DNA of 49,415 bases from Dulcicalothrix desertica PCC 7102. GTDB lineage: Bacteria; Cyanobacteriota; Cyanobacteriia; Cyanobacteriales; Nostocaceae. Below, piece after piece: positions 17,976-26,049 of this stretch. A program made the translations under genes and the position numbers. The stretch lies in the NCBI RefSeq assembly GCF_003991905.1, contig NZ_RSCL01000009.1, positions 70,469 through 119,883 on the forward strand, given 5' to 3'. Numbering within the stretch: the first letter of the stretch is position 1; every line of letters begins with the position of its first letter. The notes beneath the pieces are model-generated. The model saw only the letters and a program-made list of their open reading frames with translations. It ran no database searches and had not been told where the DNA came from.

Positions 17976-18124
17976 CTTAATCAATAGAGTTAAGATAACG
18001 GTATTGTAATTTACCATTAGTTAAAACAATAGTCGATGCTCTAAAAAAGGCGCCTGTCATAGAGTGCCAGCAATTGTATATTTATTTTTAGCTAGTTATT
18101 TAGTTAAATAAAAAGAAGGTTTGT

Positions 18125-18391
18125 ATGGATAAATTTCCTTGCCCATGTTGTGGCAATCTAACCCTAGAAGAAAATCGTACTGGTTCATTTGAGATTTGCC
18201 CAGTCTGTTTTTGGGAAAACGACAACATTCAATTTGAAAACCCAGATTATGAAGGAGGAGCAAATATTGTTAGCTTAAATCAAGCACGCCAGAACTACAA
18301 AGAATTTGGCGCTAATGACACAAGGGATATTGTTTATGTTCGACCGACTTATAGTAGCGAGATTCTCTCAACTGAAGAAGGGCGCCTCTAA
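18125..18391 (+). CDS. CPCC-family cysteine-rich protein (copy 1, full length)
   Basis: An 88-residue protein. C6-P-C-C and CPVCFW form two knuckles of a zinc ribbon, followed by NPDYEGGAN and SLNQARQNYKEFGA, matching the Cys-rich CPCC family. A predicted AAGAAGG ribosome site lies just before ATG. Small soluble protein of unknown role. A partial copy with about 80% identity lies at 21123-21344, where the C-terminus is replaced right after the FGA codons. The gene ends at a GGCGCC that opens a 60-bp module. Confidence 0.8.
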   Translation: MDKFPCPCCGNLTLEENRTGSFEICPVCFWENDNIQFENPDYEGGANIVSLNQARQNYKEFGANDTRDIVYVRPTYSSEILSTEEGRL

Positions 18392-18441
18392 CCTCTAAAT
18401 ACTTAAATACTTGGATACTTGTAAATATTGGTATTGGCACC
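18381..18441. repeat. 61-bp GGCGCC/GGCACC-bounded 8-bp-repeat module
   Basis: Starts at GGCGCC overlapping the last codons of the CPCC gene and ends at GGCACC (18436). Inside are TAAATACT/TAAATACT/TGGATACT units, the reverse-complement style of the family. Confidence 0.6.
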
Positions 18442-18479
18442 AACGGAGTATGGTAAAATAGTCAATAAAATGAAAATAA

Positions 18480-18960
18480 ATAGTTAAACCCAAAAAGAAT
18501 ATTTATCGCGGACATGTAATTAAAAAAATTGGTAGTGGTAAAAAAGTAGTATTTATAGCAGTTATTAACGGAAAAGAATGGGCTACCATGATTGAATCTG
18601 ATTTGAAAAAAAAGATAGATGAAGAAATAGAGCCATAGCAATTGAGTTATCAGATGGCGCCGTTCCTGACCTTTAGGTAGAAGCAAATCGATTTAACATG
18701 CCACTCGGAAGTAGCTGGCGAGTTCACTGTTTATGCCAAAGTACATGGTTTTGAGATAACTTTAGAAATGCATGTGAGCCAAGGCGCCATCTGGTTGGTG
18801 TAGTCTTAGTAGTTTAGTATTAGTGAGTGGCGCCAGTTTCTGCATTGTTGTTATGGGCGCCTGATGGACAAGGACAACCAAGAACGACGTTTTAGCATCA
18901 GGACTTTAAGACTAGGGTGTTTACTTTGCGGGAAATGGGCGCCCACTCATTTCATACAGT
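18480..18960 (+). pseudogene. Run of decayed small-gene fragments
   Basis: Three stretches read as protein but lack starts or contain stops: 18480-18637 (NIYRGHVIKKIGSGKKVVFI, then INGKEWATMIESDLKKKIDE), 18681-18803 (IDLTCHSEVAGEFTVYAKVH, then FEITLEMHVSQGAIWLV), and about 18862-18995 (DGQGQPRTTF, stop, HQDFKTRVFTLREMGAHSF). GGCGCC sites lie at 18657, 18783, 18830, 18856 and 18938, often at fragment edges. No family recognised. This is most likely a graveyard of recombined gene pieces. Confidence 0.4.
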
Positions 18961-19097
18961 TTTTGTGTCGAAAATAAAAGCTCTATAATTTTTATTTGAT
19001 AAGCTTTTAGCGCTAGTATCATAAAACATGTATTATGCATGAGTGAAAATTGCCCAAAAACCATCAAAGTTAACAGCCTACTTTAAAGCTGATAAAC

Positions 19098-19158
19098 GGC
19101 GCCTGTTCATAAGTACCGTCATGGTTTAAGTATCGCACGTATTTATAAGACTGGCGCC
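19098..19158. repeat. 61-bp GGCGCC-bounded module at cyAbrB copy 2 end
   Basis: GGCGCC at 19098 and 19153. The right half (TATCGCACGTATTTATAAGA) matches 17867-17888. It abuts the 3' end of the cyAbrB gene. Confidence 0.6.
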
Positions 19159-19168
19159 ATTAATACTA

Positions 19169-19702
19169 TTAAGCAGCGATTTCCAGAAGATTTTCTTCTT
19201 CGGAAATAGCTGTCAACTTGATGTTCGTTCTACCTATCTTGAGGGAAAATTCATCCCCTGGCTTCAAACCTAACTGTTTTGTGTAAGTAGAACCTCGACG
19301 CAAGGCGCCGTTAGACTGCACCGCAATTCGGTAGCTAGCACTACGTCCGCGACTACTCTCGTTTGAACGACTATCAAATGATATCTCTTCATAGTCAAGT
19401 AGAGCATTGAGGAATTTCATCATGTTAACTCGCTCGGCGCCGTTTTTATCAACGCTATAGTAGCCGCACGCTTTAGCTTTCTGTTCTTTGCTACTATTCG
19501 CCATTTCTTTGACTTTATCAGTTAATGCCTTACCTTCTAGAGCCTCAATTTTTTTAGCTTCTTTAGCTGGCTCCTCCTTAACTTCGGGCTTAATTGGTTT
19601 TACTTTTTGGGCAGGCGCCTCACTTTCAGGGGGTTTACTTTGTTTAGTTTCTTTAGCTGATGCCTTGGGTTCAGAGGACTTCGTTATTTTCTTTCTTGCC
19701 AT
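19169..19702 (-). CDS. cyAbrB-type DNA-binding regulator (copy 2)
   Basis: A 177-residue paralogue of the 11002-11538 gene with the same design: a Lys/Pro/Glu-rich tail (residues 1-55), then GKALTDKVKEMANSSKEQKA, CGYYSV, ERVNMMKFLNALLDYEE, RGRSASYRIAVQSNGAL and a C-terminal AbrB fold with KQLGLKPGDEFSLKIG. One visible change is GALRRGSTYTK in place of GALLIGSTYTK, which puts two arginines in the loop before the AbrB domain and may alter DNA contacts. Upstream lies the repeated module 19801-19877. The two copies could form heteromers, which is inference. Confidence 0.88.
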   Translation of the reverse strand: MARKKITKSSEPKASAKETKQSKPPESEAPAQKVKPIKPEVKEEPAKEAKKIEALEGKALTDKVKEMANSSKEQKAKACGYYSVDKNGAERVNMMKFLNALLDYEEISFDSRSNESSRGRSASYRIAVQSNGALRRGSTYTKQLGLKPGDEFSLKIGRTNIKLTAISEEENLLEIAA

Positions 19703-19800
19703 ATTGACACGGTTCGGTTGCGTAATTTTTTAGACTTTGATGGAATTAATTTATTGTATAAAGAATATTTACTCTATGGCAATAATTATTTACTTTGAGT

Positions 19801-19877
19801 GGCGCCTGTTTTTTGCTAATCTAATCAGGAACACCAATAATTTCGTAGTTGGCATTTTTATAGGAATTCGCGGCGCC
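19801..19877. repeat. GGCGCC-bounded module upstream of cyAbrB copy 2
   Basis: A 77-bp block with GGCGCC at both ends; the inside matches 11638-11714 (ACCAATAATTTCGTAGTT and ATAGGAATTCG). The sequence between this block and the gene (TATTGTATAAAGAATATTTA) is also conserved with copy 1. Confidence 0.6.
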
Positions 19878-20036
19878 ATTTAGCTTCGATAGCTTAACCG
19901 CATAATATTTTAGCGCTACGGTAAACAGAGATACATGTACATACATTAGTTTATAGGCACCAATTTTTGTACCGTTGAAAGAAGGCGCCTCATGGTTCAT
20001 ATTTCTTTACAATACTAACTTTTTTACACTTTGCTC

Positions 20037-20432
20037 TCAAACAAATGAGCTAACTTTAACTGTGATTAAAGGCGCCAATACCAACACCAACAACCCAATA
20101 GGTAAGAAACCACCGTGTAGTACATCGTAATCTGATAATATTCTTTGCCAAGAGTATTTAAAAACAAGGCGCCCTAAAACAATCTCAAATGTTACAGTAA
20201 GACTCAGCCACAGTAGACCAACACCAAGTAACTGATAAATATTAGCTGCATGAAGCCAGCGTACAAACAGTGCAGCGATAAACAGTATTATAACGGCGCC
20301 TGTAAATACTGAAACTTGCCGTGCTGTAAAGTCACCGACTAGTGGCGCCAAAAATAATGTTCGTGCGGCGCCGTGTAATGTTTCTGCGAGTATAATAAAA
20401 AACCAGATAATAAGCGCTTTTAAGTAAATCAT
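20037..20432 (-). CDS. Four-TM membrane protein, unknown
   Basis: A 131-residue, highly hydrophobic protein with four predicted membrane helices (about residues 4-18, 40-62, 68-90 and 108-126). Conserved-looking polar spots are ETLHGAARTLFLAPLVGDF after helix 1 and LSDYDVLHGGFLP before the last helix. No family recognised with confidence; no transport motif visible. Five GGCGCC hexamers fall inside the coding region, mostly as Gly-Ala or Arg-Arg/Ala codons. Single gene. Confidence 0.6.
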   Translation of the reverse strand: MIYLKALIIWFFIILAETLHGAARTLFLAPLVGDFTARQVSVFTGAVIILFIAALFVRWLHAANIYQLLGVGLLWLSLTVTFEIVLGRLVFKYSWQRILSDYDVLHGGFLPIGLLVLVLAPLITVKVSSFV

Positions 20433-20567
20433 TAACGAATTCCCAATACTTTAACGCGCGTGAGTGGCACCTATCTTTTCTTTTTCTTAGTCACTAATGA
20501 CCTAGAAATTGCAAATCCCTCAAAGCACGAGCTAAAGAGGGAATTTTGGTATTGGGTCTTTTGACTG

Positions 20568-20801
20568 CTAGGTTAAATTATTTGCTTTCTCAACTGCTTG
20601 CTTTAACTCTTCAAAGGTAATGCTACCGTCTTCGCCCAAACCGTACCGTGCTAGTAACTCCTGGGGGCTACTGGTATTTGTTTCTGATGAGATGATTGCA
20701 CTTAAGCCAGGACTTAAAAAAAGCTCATTAATGGACACTTTGCCGTCTTGATCGCGATCTAAGTTATTAAAAAGAGATTGAAGCTCTTGCTCGTTTGCCA
20801 T
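20568..20801 (-). CDS. Small EF-hand calcium-binding protein
   Basis: A 77-residue protein with a canonical EF loop DRDQDGKVSINE (about residues 15-26: D, D, D, K, S, E at ligand positions) and a second, degenerate loop GLGEDGSITFEE (about 54-65, shortened at its first ligand). A two-EF-hand protein of this size probably acts as a calcium sensor or buffer in the cytoplasm. A TCCCTC/GAGGGA hairpin about 30 nt past the stop may help end the transcript. Confidence 0.8.
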   Translation of the reverse strand: MANEQELQSLFNNLDRDQDGKVSINELFLSPGLSAIISSETNTSSPQELLARYGLGEDGSITFEELKQAVEKANNLT

Positions 20802-21122
20802 AACTTTCTATCTGAATTTTTCAATTAAATATCTTATTAATATCTCATTAATATCTCAAAATTAAATAAACTTATATCCTTAGACGTAGAAACGGGTATC
20901 GCTGGGGCTATTAGGCTAGACCGTGCCCTTTAGGGAATTTAGGTTACGCGCTCGGTTTGGATAAAAAAGCTGAATCCTTTACGTAGTAAGTTTTTTAATG
21001 CCTCACAACCATCAAAGAAAATTTGGGGCGCTAGGATACTTACATAGTAAGCGTGGTGAGTAGCTCCAAGCCTGTGATGGACAGGTGTAGTTGGCCAAAG
21101 CTAAATAATAAAGGGCTTTTTT
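20802..21122. other. Leader region of CPCC copy 2
   Basis: No ORF. The last 60 nt before the CPCC start hold CCTGT/ACAGG and AAAGC...GCTTT hairpins, the second followed by T residues just before ATG 21123, so an attenuator-like structure is possible. No known riboswitch is recognised. Confidence 0.3.
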
Positions 21123-21344
21123 ATGGATAAATTTCTTTGTCCGTGTTGTGAAAATCTAACTCTAGAAGAAGATCGTATTGGTTCATTTGAAATTTGCCCA
21201 GTCTGTTTTTGGGAAAACGATAACATTCAATTTGACGACCCAGATTATGAAGGAGGAGCAAACAAAGTTAGCTTGAATCAAGCACGTCAGAATTACAAAA
21301 AATTTGGCGCCCACAACAGGAATGCCACCAGCAACTCCACATAA
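21123..21344 (+). pseudogene. CPCC-family protein, truncated copy 2
   Basis: A 73-residue ORF. Residues 1-61 match the 18125-18391 gene (CPCC, CPVCFW, NPDYEGGAN-like, LNQARQNYKKFGA). Immediately after the codons for FGA the sequence changes completely; the switch falls inside GGCGC at 21306, where copy 1 continues GGCGCTAATG and copy 2 continues GGCGCCCACA. The new tail is antisense to another gene fragment (21304-21407, minus). The zinc ribbon is intact, so the product might still fold, but the copy is best read as recombinational truncation. Confidence 0.6.
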
Positions 21345-21407
21345 GGCGCCTCCTCCCATCATCAATGTCAATTCTTCTCTGGCTTGGTCACGGCAGTATG
21401 TTGTCAT
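21304..21407 (-). pseudogene. N-terminal fragment of an unknown small gene
   Basis: On the minus strand a start at 21407 gives MTTYCRDQAREELTLMMGGG followed by a Gly/Ala-rich stretch (ALCGVAGGIPVVGA), then runs into antisense CPCC sequence. It looks like a real N-terminus joined to foreign DNA at the GGCGCC at 21306. The Gly/Ala-rich stretch recalls small peptides with hydrophobic cores, but no family is claimed. Confidence 0.35.
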
Positions 21408-21489
21408 AATATCCCCTGTATAGTTTTTAACTGAGAATGATTATTCTATACAGTTAGGATACCCAGGTCTAGAACGAAACTAACGGAGC

Positions 21490-21562
21490 GGCGCCTGCAT
21501 AAATTGATTTTTACGCGCGTGAATTATTTAATCCGTGTCTCAAATCATCTTTATGAGAGTTT
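21490..21562. promoter_or_regulatory. Repeated leader block before the cupin gene (copy 2)
   Basis: GGCGCCTGCATAAATTGATT, GCGCGTGAATTA, then TCTCAAATCATC...TTATGAGAGT; the cupin ATG is 4 nt later. The same order at 16466-16540 precedes a different gene, which suggests a portable promoter-leader. Actual promoter elements were not resolved. Confidence 0.5.
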
Positions 21563-21565
21563 GTC

Positions 21566-22009
21566 ATGCTAGAAAAAGCAGTATCCAATCATGATTCCTA
21601 TGGTCAACTCGATCAAAAGCCGAAAGAGCTAATTATTATCCGTCCCGATGCAGAAACGCTCAACAGCCAAAGTTTGCCTGGTTTTGTTGGTATTTGTTCA
21701 AGTACAACAGGCGCTCTTAGTATTGCAATGTATTTAGCTATTATTCCTCCAGGTGGAATTGCCGAACCACATTACCACCCGGAGCATGAAACAGCTATTT
21801 ACCTGTTAAAGGGTCGAGTCGAAATCCGTTATGGGGAAGGACTCAAGCAATGCCAAGTGTGTGAAGCTGGAGATTTTATTTTTACTCCCCCCGGTGTTCC
21901 CCATCAACCTCGGAATTTGAGTGCAACAGAACCTGTTTATGTATTAGCTGCACGTAACGACCCAGACCAAAAGGAGAAAGTTGTACCCTATGACCCAACG
22001 TTAATATAA
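21566..22009 (+). CDS. Cupin-domain protein
   Basis: A 147-residue single-domain cupin. Motif 1 reads HYHPEHETAIYLLKG (H-x-H-x3-E-x6-G, about residues 70-84) and motif 2 GDFIFTPPGVPHQPRN (G-x5-P-x-G-x2-H-x3-N, about 108-123), so the metal-binding 3-His/1-Glu set is complete. The first 30 residues are a polar extension. Substrate unknown; cupins of this kind include small-molecule isomerases, dioxygenases and sensors. A short GTGAAA/TTTCAC hairpin lies between this gene and the convergent one at 22058. Confidence 0.85.
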   Translation: MLEKAVSNHDSYGQLDQKPKELIIIRPDAETLNSQSLPGFVGICSSTTGALSIAMYLAIIPPGGIAEPHYHPEHETAIYLLKGRVEIRYGEGLKQCQVCEAGDFIFTPPGVPHQPRNLSATEPVYVLAARNDPDQKEKVVPYDPTLI

Positions 22010-22057
22010 GATTTTTCCTCTCCAGAGCGCAATTTTTTAGTTTTAAGTGAAAAAATT

Positions 22058-22360
22058 TCACTCTTCCCAACCTAGAAATACCTGAAGTACTCCGTATTCA
22101 GGTAAATTTGTCACAAGAAATTTGGCAACCTCACCACCCTTAAGCAGAACATAACATTTCGCCTTGTTGCCAGCTTTAACTTGATCTACCATCATTAAGT
22201 GTCCCACTCCTCTATAAGGTTCATATTGATAGTTACCATTTTCTTGAGGAATCTTTTCAATTATTCCAACTTCAACCCCACTTTCGAGGTTAAACTCTAT
22301 ACTCTGACTATTTACCACGTTCCTGCCTTCTCCTTTTATCCGTTGTTCTCTTGGCGGCAC
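22058..22360 (-). CDS. Hypothetical protein, about 100 aa
   Basis: The ORF begins at a GTG inside a GGTGCC hexamer, so the true start is uncertain; a later Val or Asn-rich point near residue 15 is possible. Seen: SIEFNLESGVEVGIIEKIPQ, then GVGHLMMVDQVKAGNKAKCYVLLKG, a beta-rich soluble fold that might resemble an SH3-like or carbohydrate-binding barrel, with no family recognised. It ends 48 nt from the convergent cupin gene. Confidence 0.5.
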   Translation of the reverse strand: MPPREQRIKGEGRNVVNSQSIEFNLESGVEVGIIEKIPQENGNYQYEPYRGVGHLMMVDQVKAGNKAKCYVLLKGGEVAKFLVTNLPEYGVLQVFLGWEE

Positions 22361-22409
22361 CTATAATTTGTAAGTATTGTAGGTGTTGGCGCCATGCGAG
22401 TAATGATAA

Positions 22410-23219
22410 TTAAATAATATCGAAGCGTTTCACAAATTTTGCAGTTTCAGGTGTTGGGCGGAGTGACTGACCATTGGAGAGAAAAGTAAGACGATGAAAT
22501 TTAGGTTTGGGAAGATTTCCTACACATTGTTCACCATTGGGTCTTTTCGCACCTTTGCGTTCTCTTGCTTCGCTAACTTTAACAACAAGGTCGTCCTGAC
22601 CGTCTTTATTTACATCTTGTAAGGTAAAATCTTTTATTTCTACTGCGTAGTAAGGAGGTCTACAACTTCCTGTATTGGAAGCAACTTTTACTAATTGAGA
22701 TTTATTAATTTTGGCGCCACTAAAATCAATTGCGTCTAACCAAGACATCACATAGCCTCCTTGAGTATAAGAACCTTCACAAACAAGTCTGGGGCGCCCG
22801 TTGTTAGACGCTTTTAGACAGCGCTCAGAACGTAATCCTGGTTCATAGTGTACAAATGACCAACCTTCGTTAGTACTACGCAGTAAAACGCTTCCTCCCC
22901 AGTTGTACGCATGAGGCTCGCAGCCCTCTAAATCTACAAATGCTTCTTTAGCACCGGATTTTGTAAAACTACCGTACACAACAGAAGCGATAACTGGTGT
23001 ACTATTACCACTTGTCCAAGATGGGCATTGATTACACGTACCTTCTGCATTAATATTATCGGCGCCACAGATTCCCTCCAAAAGTGCAAGCGCTTCTTGT
23101 TGTGATGGCATAACGCTGTGCTTACTTGGTTCTGCTAAAGATGGGTTAATAATTACAGTCTGCGCGCTCAGAAGTAACGATGTTAGTAAGAAAGAGTTAA
23201 TATGTTTGCGTAATTTCAT
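22410..23219 (-). CDS. Exported protein with Cys pairs and FG-GAP-like DGQDD motif
   Basis: A 269-residue protein. The N-terminus (MKLRKHINSFLLTSLLLSAQ, cleavage near NPSLAEP) is a signal peptide. The mature part has cysteines at GICGADN, GTCNQCPSW, EGCEP, SERCLK, RLVCEG, GSCRPPYY and EQCVG, likely disulfide-bonded, and near residue 205 DVNKDGQDDLVVKV, an Asp-rich loop like the calcium-binding repeat of FG-GAP/VCBS proteins. Probably periplasmic; role unknown. The gene at 23262 on the same strand lies 42 nt upstream, so they may form a transcript. Confidence 0.7.
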   Translation of the reverse strand: MKLRKHINSFLLTSLLLSAQTVIINPSLAEPSKHSVMPSQQEALALLEGICGADNINAEGTCNQCPSWTSGNSTPVIASVVYGSFTKSGAKEAFVDLEGCEPHAYNWGGSVLLRSTNEGWSFVHYEPGLRSERCLKASNNGRPRLVCEGSYTQGGYVMSWLDAIDFSGAKINKSQLVKVASNTGSCRPPYYAVEIKDFTLQDVNKDGQDDLVVKVSEARERKGAKRPNGEQCVGNLPKPKFHRLTFLSNGQSLRPTPETAKFVKRFDII

Positions 23220-23261
23220 CTTTTAATCCTTGATTATTGATATTGTTTACAAATAGTTGTG

Positions 23262-23471
23262 TTAAGCAGTTTCTGGTCTAGACTGTTGTCTAGAATCAAT
23301 ATTTTGAATGGGTGTCCAAGATTCTTTTTTTTCTAACGCTGTTGTATGTGTTGTTTGGAGAATGTCCCCTGTAATTTTTAAAGCCATCTTACCGTTTGCT
23401 GGTATAAGGACATTACCCCAGACTCGCGCGGGTGAACCTGTGATTTCAGTCACATTATTATTTGCACGCAT
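23262..23471 (-). CDS. Small hypothetical protein, 69 aa
   Basis: Start chosen at ATG 23471, preceded at good distance by AAAGG; the longer in-frame start at 23507 is TTG. The peptide (ANNNVTEITGSPARVWGNV, then IPANGKMALKITGDILQTT) is beta-rich and ends in a polar tail. No family recognised. Same strand as the exported protein downstream, with a 42-nt gap. Confidence 0.45.
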   Translation of the reverse strand: MRANNNVTEITGSPARVWGNVLIPANGKMALKITGDILQTTHTTALEKKESWTPIQNIDSRQQSRPETA

Positions 23472-23642
23472 TTTTATAACCTTTATTGCATAACCTGATC
23501 TTCTCAATATTGAGTATTCCCAAAATATTTAGTAAAATTAATACATAAATTCGAGTTATTTACTTAAAGTACATTGGTAGCAGTAGTTTTGGAGAAGCGA
23601 GCGGCGCATGAAGGAATGTGAAGTGGCGCCTGTTTAAATAGG

Positions 23643-24968
23643 TTAAAATTTGCTTTCTATAAAAGATTTGATTTCACTCACAGTTTTGTGGCTGTCAATC
23701 ATTGCTTGCACAGGCGCCACTTTATTCCTGGGTACAGAAAGCGAGCGTCCCTTCCAGTCACCATTTTCTAGAACCTCATACGAATAACCCCAGTACCAGT
23801 GTTCTAATTTCAAAGGGTCACGCTCACCTGCAACGCGCGGGTACGAAGCAATAACACCAGACTTCAGGGTTTTATCTTTAATGTATTTGTACAGGCGCCC
23901 ACTAGCTGATTTTTTTTCTAGAGAAAATGGTGTCTTTTCCACTAGAACCGTTTCTCTAGAAATTTCTGGATCATCTTTTAGAACTTTTATAAAATCTCTT
24001 ATTACTGCAACAGGTGTACTAGTATCTATCATTTGTCGCACTGCGTGAACCTTTTGTCTAGAAACACTCAAAGACTTAGATTTCCAACTTCCACCAACGA
24101 GTATTTTATAGTTGTAACCCCAATACCAGTGATTTAGACTGTCTGGGTCACGGGCGCCTTCCACACGCGGATAAGATGCGACGATACCCGATTTAAGTTT
24201 GTTGTTCTTCAGATACCGATATAAACTACCACTCGGACTCGATGCAACCTCTATATGTGTTGTTTCTTGCGCCTCGGACGGTTCTAGATTTTTTTCTAGA
24301 GAAAATCCCACTTTATCCACTAGTACACTTTCTCTAGAAGTTTTTGCTTCATCCGCTAGAACTTTTTCAAGAACAGGGAGGAGAACAGTTCCGTATTCTT
24401 CAAATACTTCCCTGAACCTATCTTGGTTATTGCCCCAATAAACTAGTACATAAGACTGATTTGCAGGCGCCGTTGGTAAATAGTCAGCATCTAAAAACTG
24501 GATTTTGCCCTTCCAAAAACATACAGGTTGAATAGCTAACAATTCTGACAACCAATCTGTATCAGTGGCAGCCGCGACCACTGCAATTGCTTCTGTGACT
24601 CTGCCTGACTGAATTTCTTCTCGTAACTTTCTTATCCATAATTCAGGACATTCTTGTGGTGGGTTGATAAACAGGCGCCCGTTCCACTTTTTCTGCAACC
24701 CGTCCGAGGCAGCAGTGTAGTGTTGAAGCGCAGGTATTCGTTTACCATCGTCTGCACATGGGTCTAGATCAATGGTGCCTAACACTTGAATTACCAACTC
24801 TATAAGGTGAGGCGGGGTATTGTAGACACCTTCACCTACTTGTTTTCTTGAAGTCGAGTATTTCCCACCCGACTCTCTAACTTTGTAAGTTGATGCAAAA
24901 TTACCCTCTATGACAATAGAAGGCACCTGCGCGGTTTTATATTGATTGTAAATTTGAGGCTGTTTCAT
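23643..24968 (-). CDS. Dam-like N6-adenine methyltransferase domain plus two C-terminal repeats
   Basis: A 441-residue protein. Residues about 45-200 follow the phage-type DNA N6-adenine methyltransferase (Dam, PF05869-like): YNTPPHLIELV, DLDPCADD (D69-P-C), DGLQKKWNGRLFINPP, LLAIQPVCFWKGKIQFL. The catalytic NPPY motif is N102-P-P-Q105 here, so the aromatic residue is replaced. The C-terminal part has two repeats of about 65 residues (near 255-330 and 365-440) with YRYLKNNKLKSG, SYPRVEG.RDP, HWYWGY and W...SLSV, plus a K-V-x-A-V/P helix; they look like a DNA- or RNA-binding module of unknown type. Active methylation is uncertain. Confidence 0.7.
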   Translation of the reverse strand: MKQPQIYNQYKTAQVPSIVIEGNFASTYKVRESGGKYSTSRKQVGEGVYNTPPHLIELVIQVLGTIDLDPCADDGKRIPALQHYTAASDGLQKKWNGRLFINPPQECPELWIRKLREEIQSGRVTEAIAVVAAATDTDWLSELLAIQPVCFWKGKIQFLDADYLPTAPANQSYVLVYWGNNQDRFREVFEEYGTVLLPVLEKVLADEAKTSRESVLVDKVGFSLEKNLEPSEAQETTHIEVASSPSGSLYRYLKNNKLKSGIVASYPRVEGARDPDSLNHWYWGYNYKILVGGSWKSKSLSVSRQKVHAVRQMIDTSTPVAVIRDFIKVLKDDPEISRETVLVEKTPFSLEKKSASGRLYKYIKDKTLKSGVIASYPRVAGERDPLKLEHWYWGYSYEVLENGDWKGRSLSVPRNKVAPVQAMIDSHKTVSEIKSFIESKF

Positions 24969-25111
24969 AGCATTGTTTCACCCTGACTTAATCACTATGA
25001 TTCCCAGAAGTAAGTTTTTGAATGCGATACTAGAAAGTAAGCTTTATATATATTTTGTTCACTCAGCGTGAATATAGTTAATTATCAGTGAATCTAGGTA
25101 ACAAGTCAACA

Positions 25112-25498
25112 ATGCTCATAAATCAATGTTTTGACGAAACTCTAAAAAAATATGGTATTACAGGCGCCGTATTGTCACGTCATATCGGCATAAGCCCTTC
25201 ACATGTGTCCCAGTTCAGGAATGGTAAGGGCAGTGCCGTATCTCATACAATCTTGGAGCAGATGTTACAAGCGATGGAAGAACTGGCACCTGGTTCGAGA
25301 TTCTATTTTTGCTTGTTGCTTGCTGGTAAAAACCCGGCTGAATTTATGGCTGGTCATTCAAATATTGATTTACACTCACTGGTAGCATTGGCAACACCTG
25401 CCCAGAAAGCTGAGATTCTGGTTATGATTGCCAGTTGGGTTTCGTCAAGTAAAGAAGAACCACGTCATAGCGCTCAGGAACTTAAATTAGCTAGTTAA
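25112..25498 (+). CDS. HTH-type (XRE-like) regulator
   Basis: A 128-residue protein from ATG 25112; GTG 25088 would add eight residues. Residues about 10-55 form a helix-turn-helix: ITGAVLSRHIGISPSHVSQF with recognition helix SHVSQFRNGKG. The remainder is helical (ILEQMLQAMEELAPGSRFYF; LVALATPAQKAEILVMIASW) and may be a dimerisation or effector part. Divergent from the Dam-like gene with 120 nt between them, so it may control it, as many phage/plasmid regulators do. That link is inference. Confidence 0.7.
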   Translation: MLINQCFDETLKKYGITGAVLSRHIGISPSHVSQFRNGKGSAVSHTILEQMLQAMEELAPGSRFYFCLLLAGKNPAEFMAGHSNIDLHSLVALATPAQKAEILVMIASWVSSSKEEPRHSAQELKLAS

Positions 25499-26049
25499 TT
25501 TATAGTAGTGATTTGTGGCTGGTACTCAAGCGCCCGTGTTAGATAACAGATTGGATTGGAGGTGGCATATCTATATATATGGGCGCTTGTTACAAGAGCT
25601 TGTATTGAAGCATTTAGGAATGTAAATCAACAGTAGGAGTAATATATGCTTACGGTTGGCACCGTCCATTACGTGTTCATATTTTTATTTTACCAAAGTT
25701 TTTTCATGTTTTTTTTATAATAGTGAAGTTTTCATAAAATTATACTGTACACCACATCATATATTTCTAACTTTGTTACATTCATCAAAGGAATATCTTA
25801 TTCTACAAGTGTGGGGTAGATAATTTTGTATAGAGACGTGAGTGTAAACTATACAATGTTTTGTCCTACAGAAGTACAATTAAAAATTTCTATTTTTATC
25901 CACGAATTTCGTTTCCTGAAATTCTTTCATTCAAAGCAACTCTGCTTGGCTAGACAATAATTTTTTCTAGTCAGTTTACTAGCTTCAATCGAATTTTTAC
26001 ACTGACTGACTGACTTACTTCATTAATTTAAAAGTCTAGCTACAAATAT
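25499..26049. other. AT-rich gap without ORF
   Basis: No gene recognised. Around 25566 is GGCATATCTATATATATG followed by GGCGCT, the same tail as modules at 27453, 30931 and 40573. Otherwise featureless. Confidence 0.3.

Noticed and set aside
18462-18686. Minus-strand membrane-protein-like ORF
   Set aside because: It is the complement of a better plus-strand coding fragment (18480-18637) rich in lysine codons, which yields artificial Phe/Leu/Tyr.
20802-21122. Riboswitch before CPCC copy 2
   Set aside because: Short hairpins are visible but no known riboswitch core could be matched.
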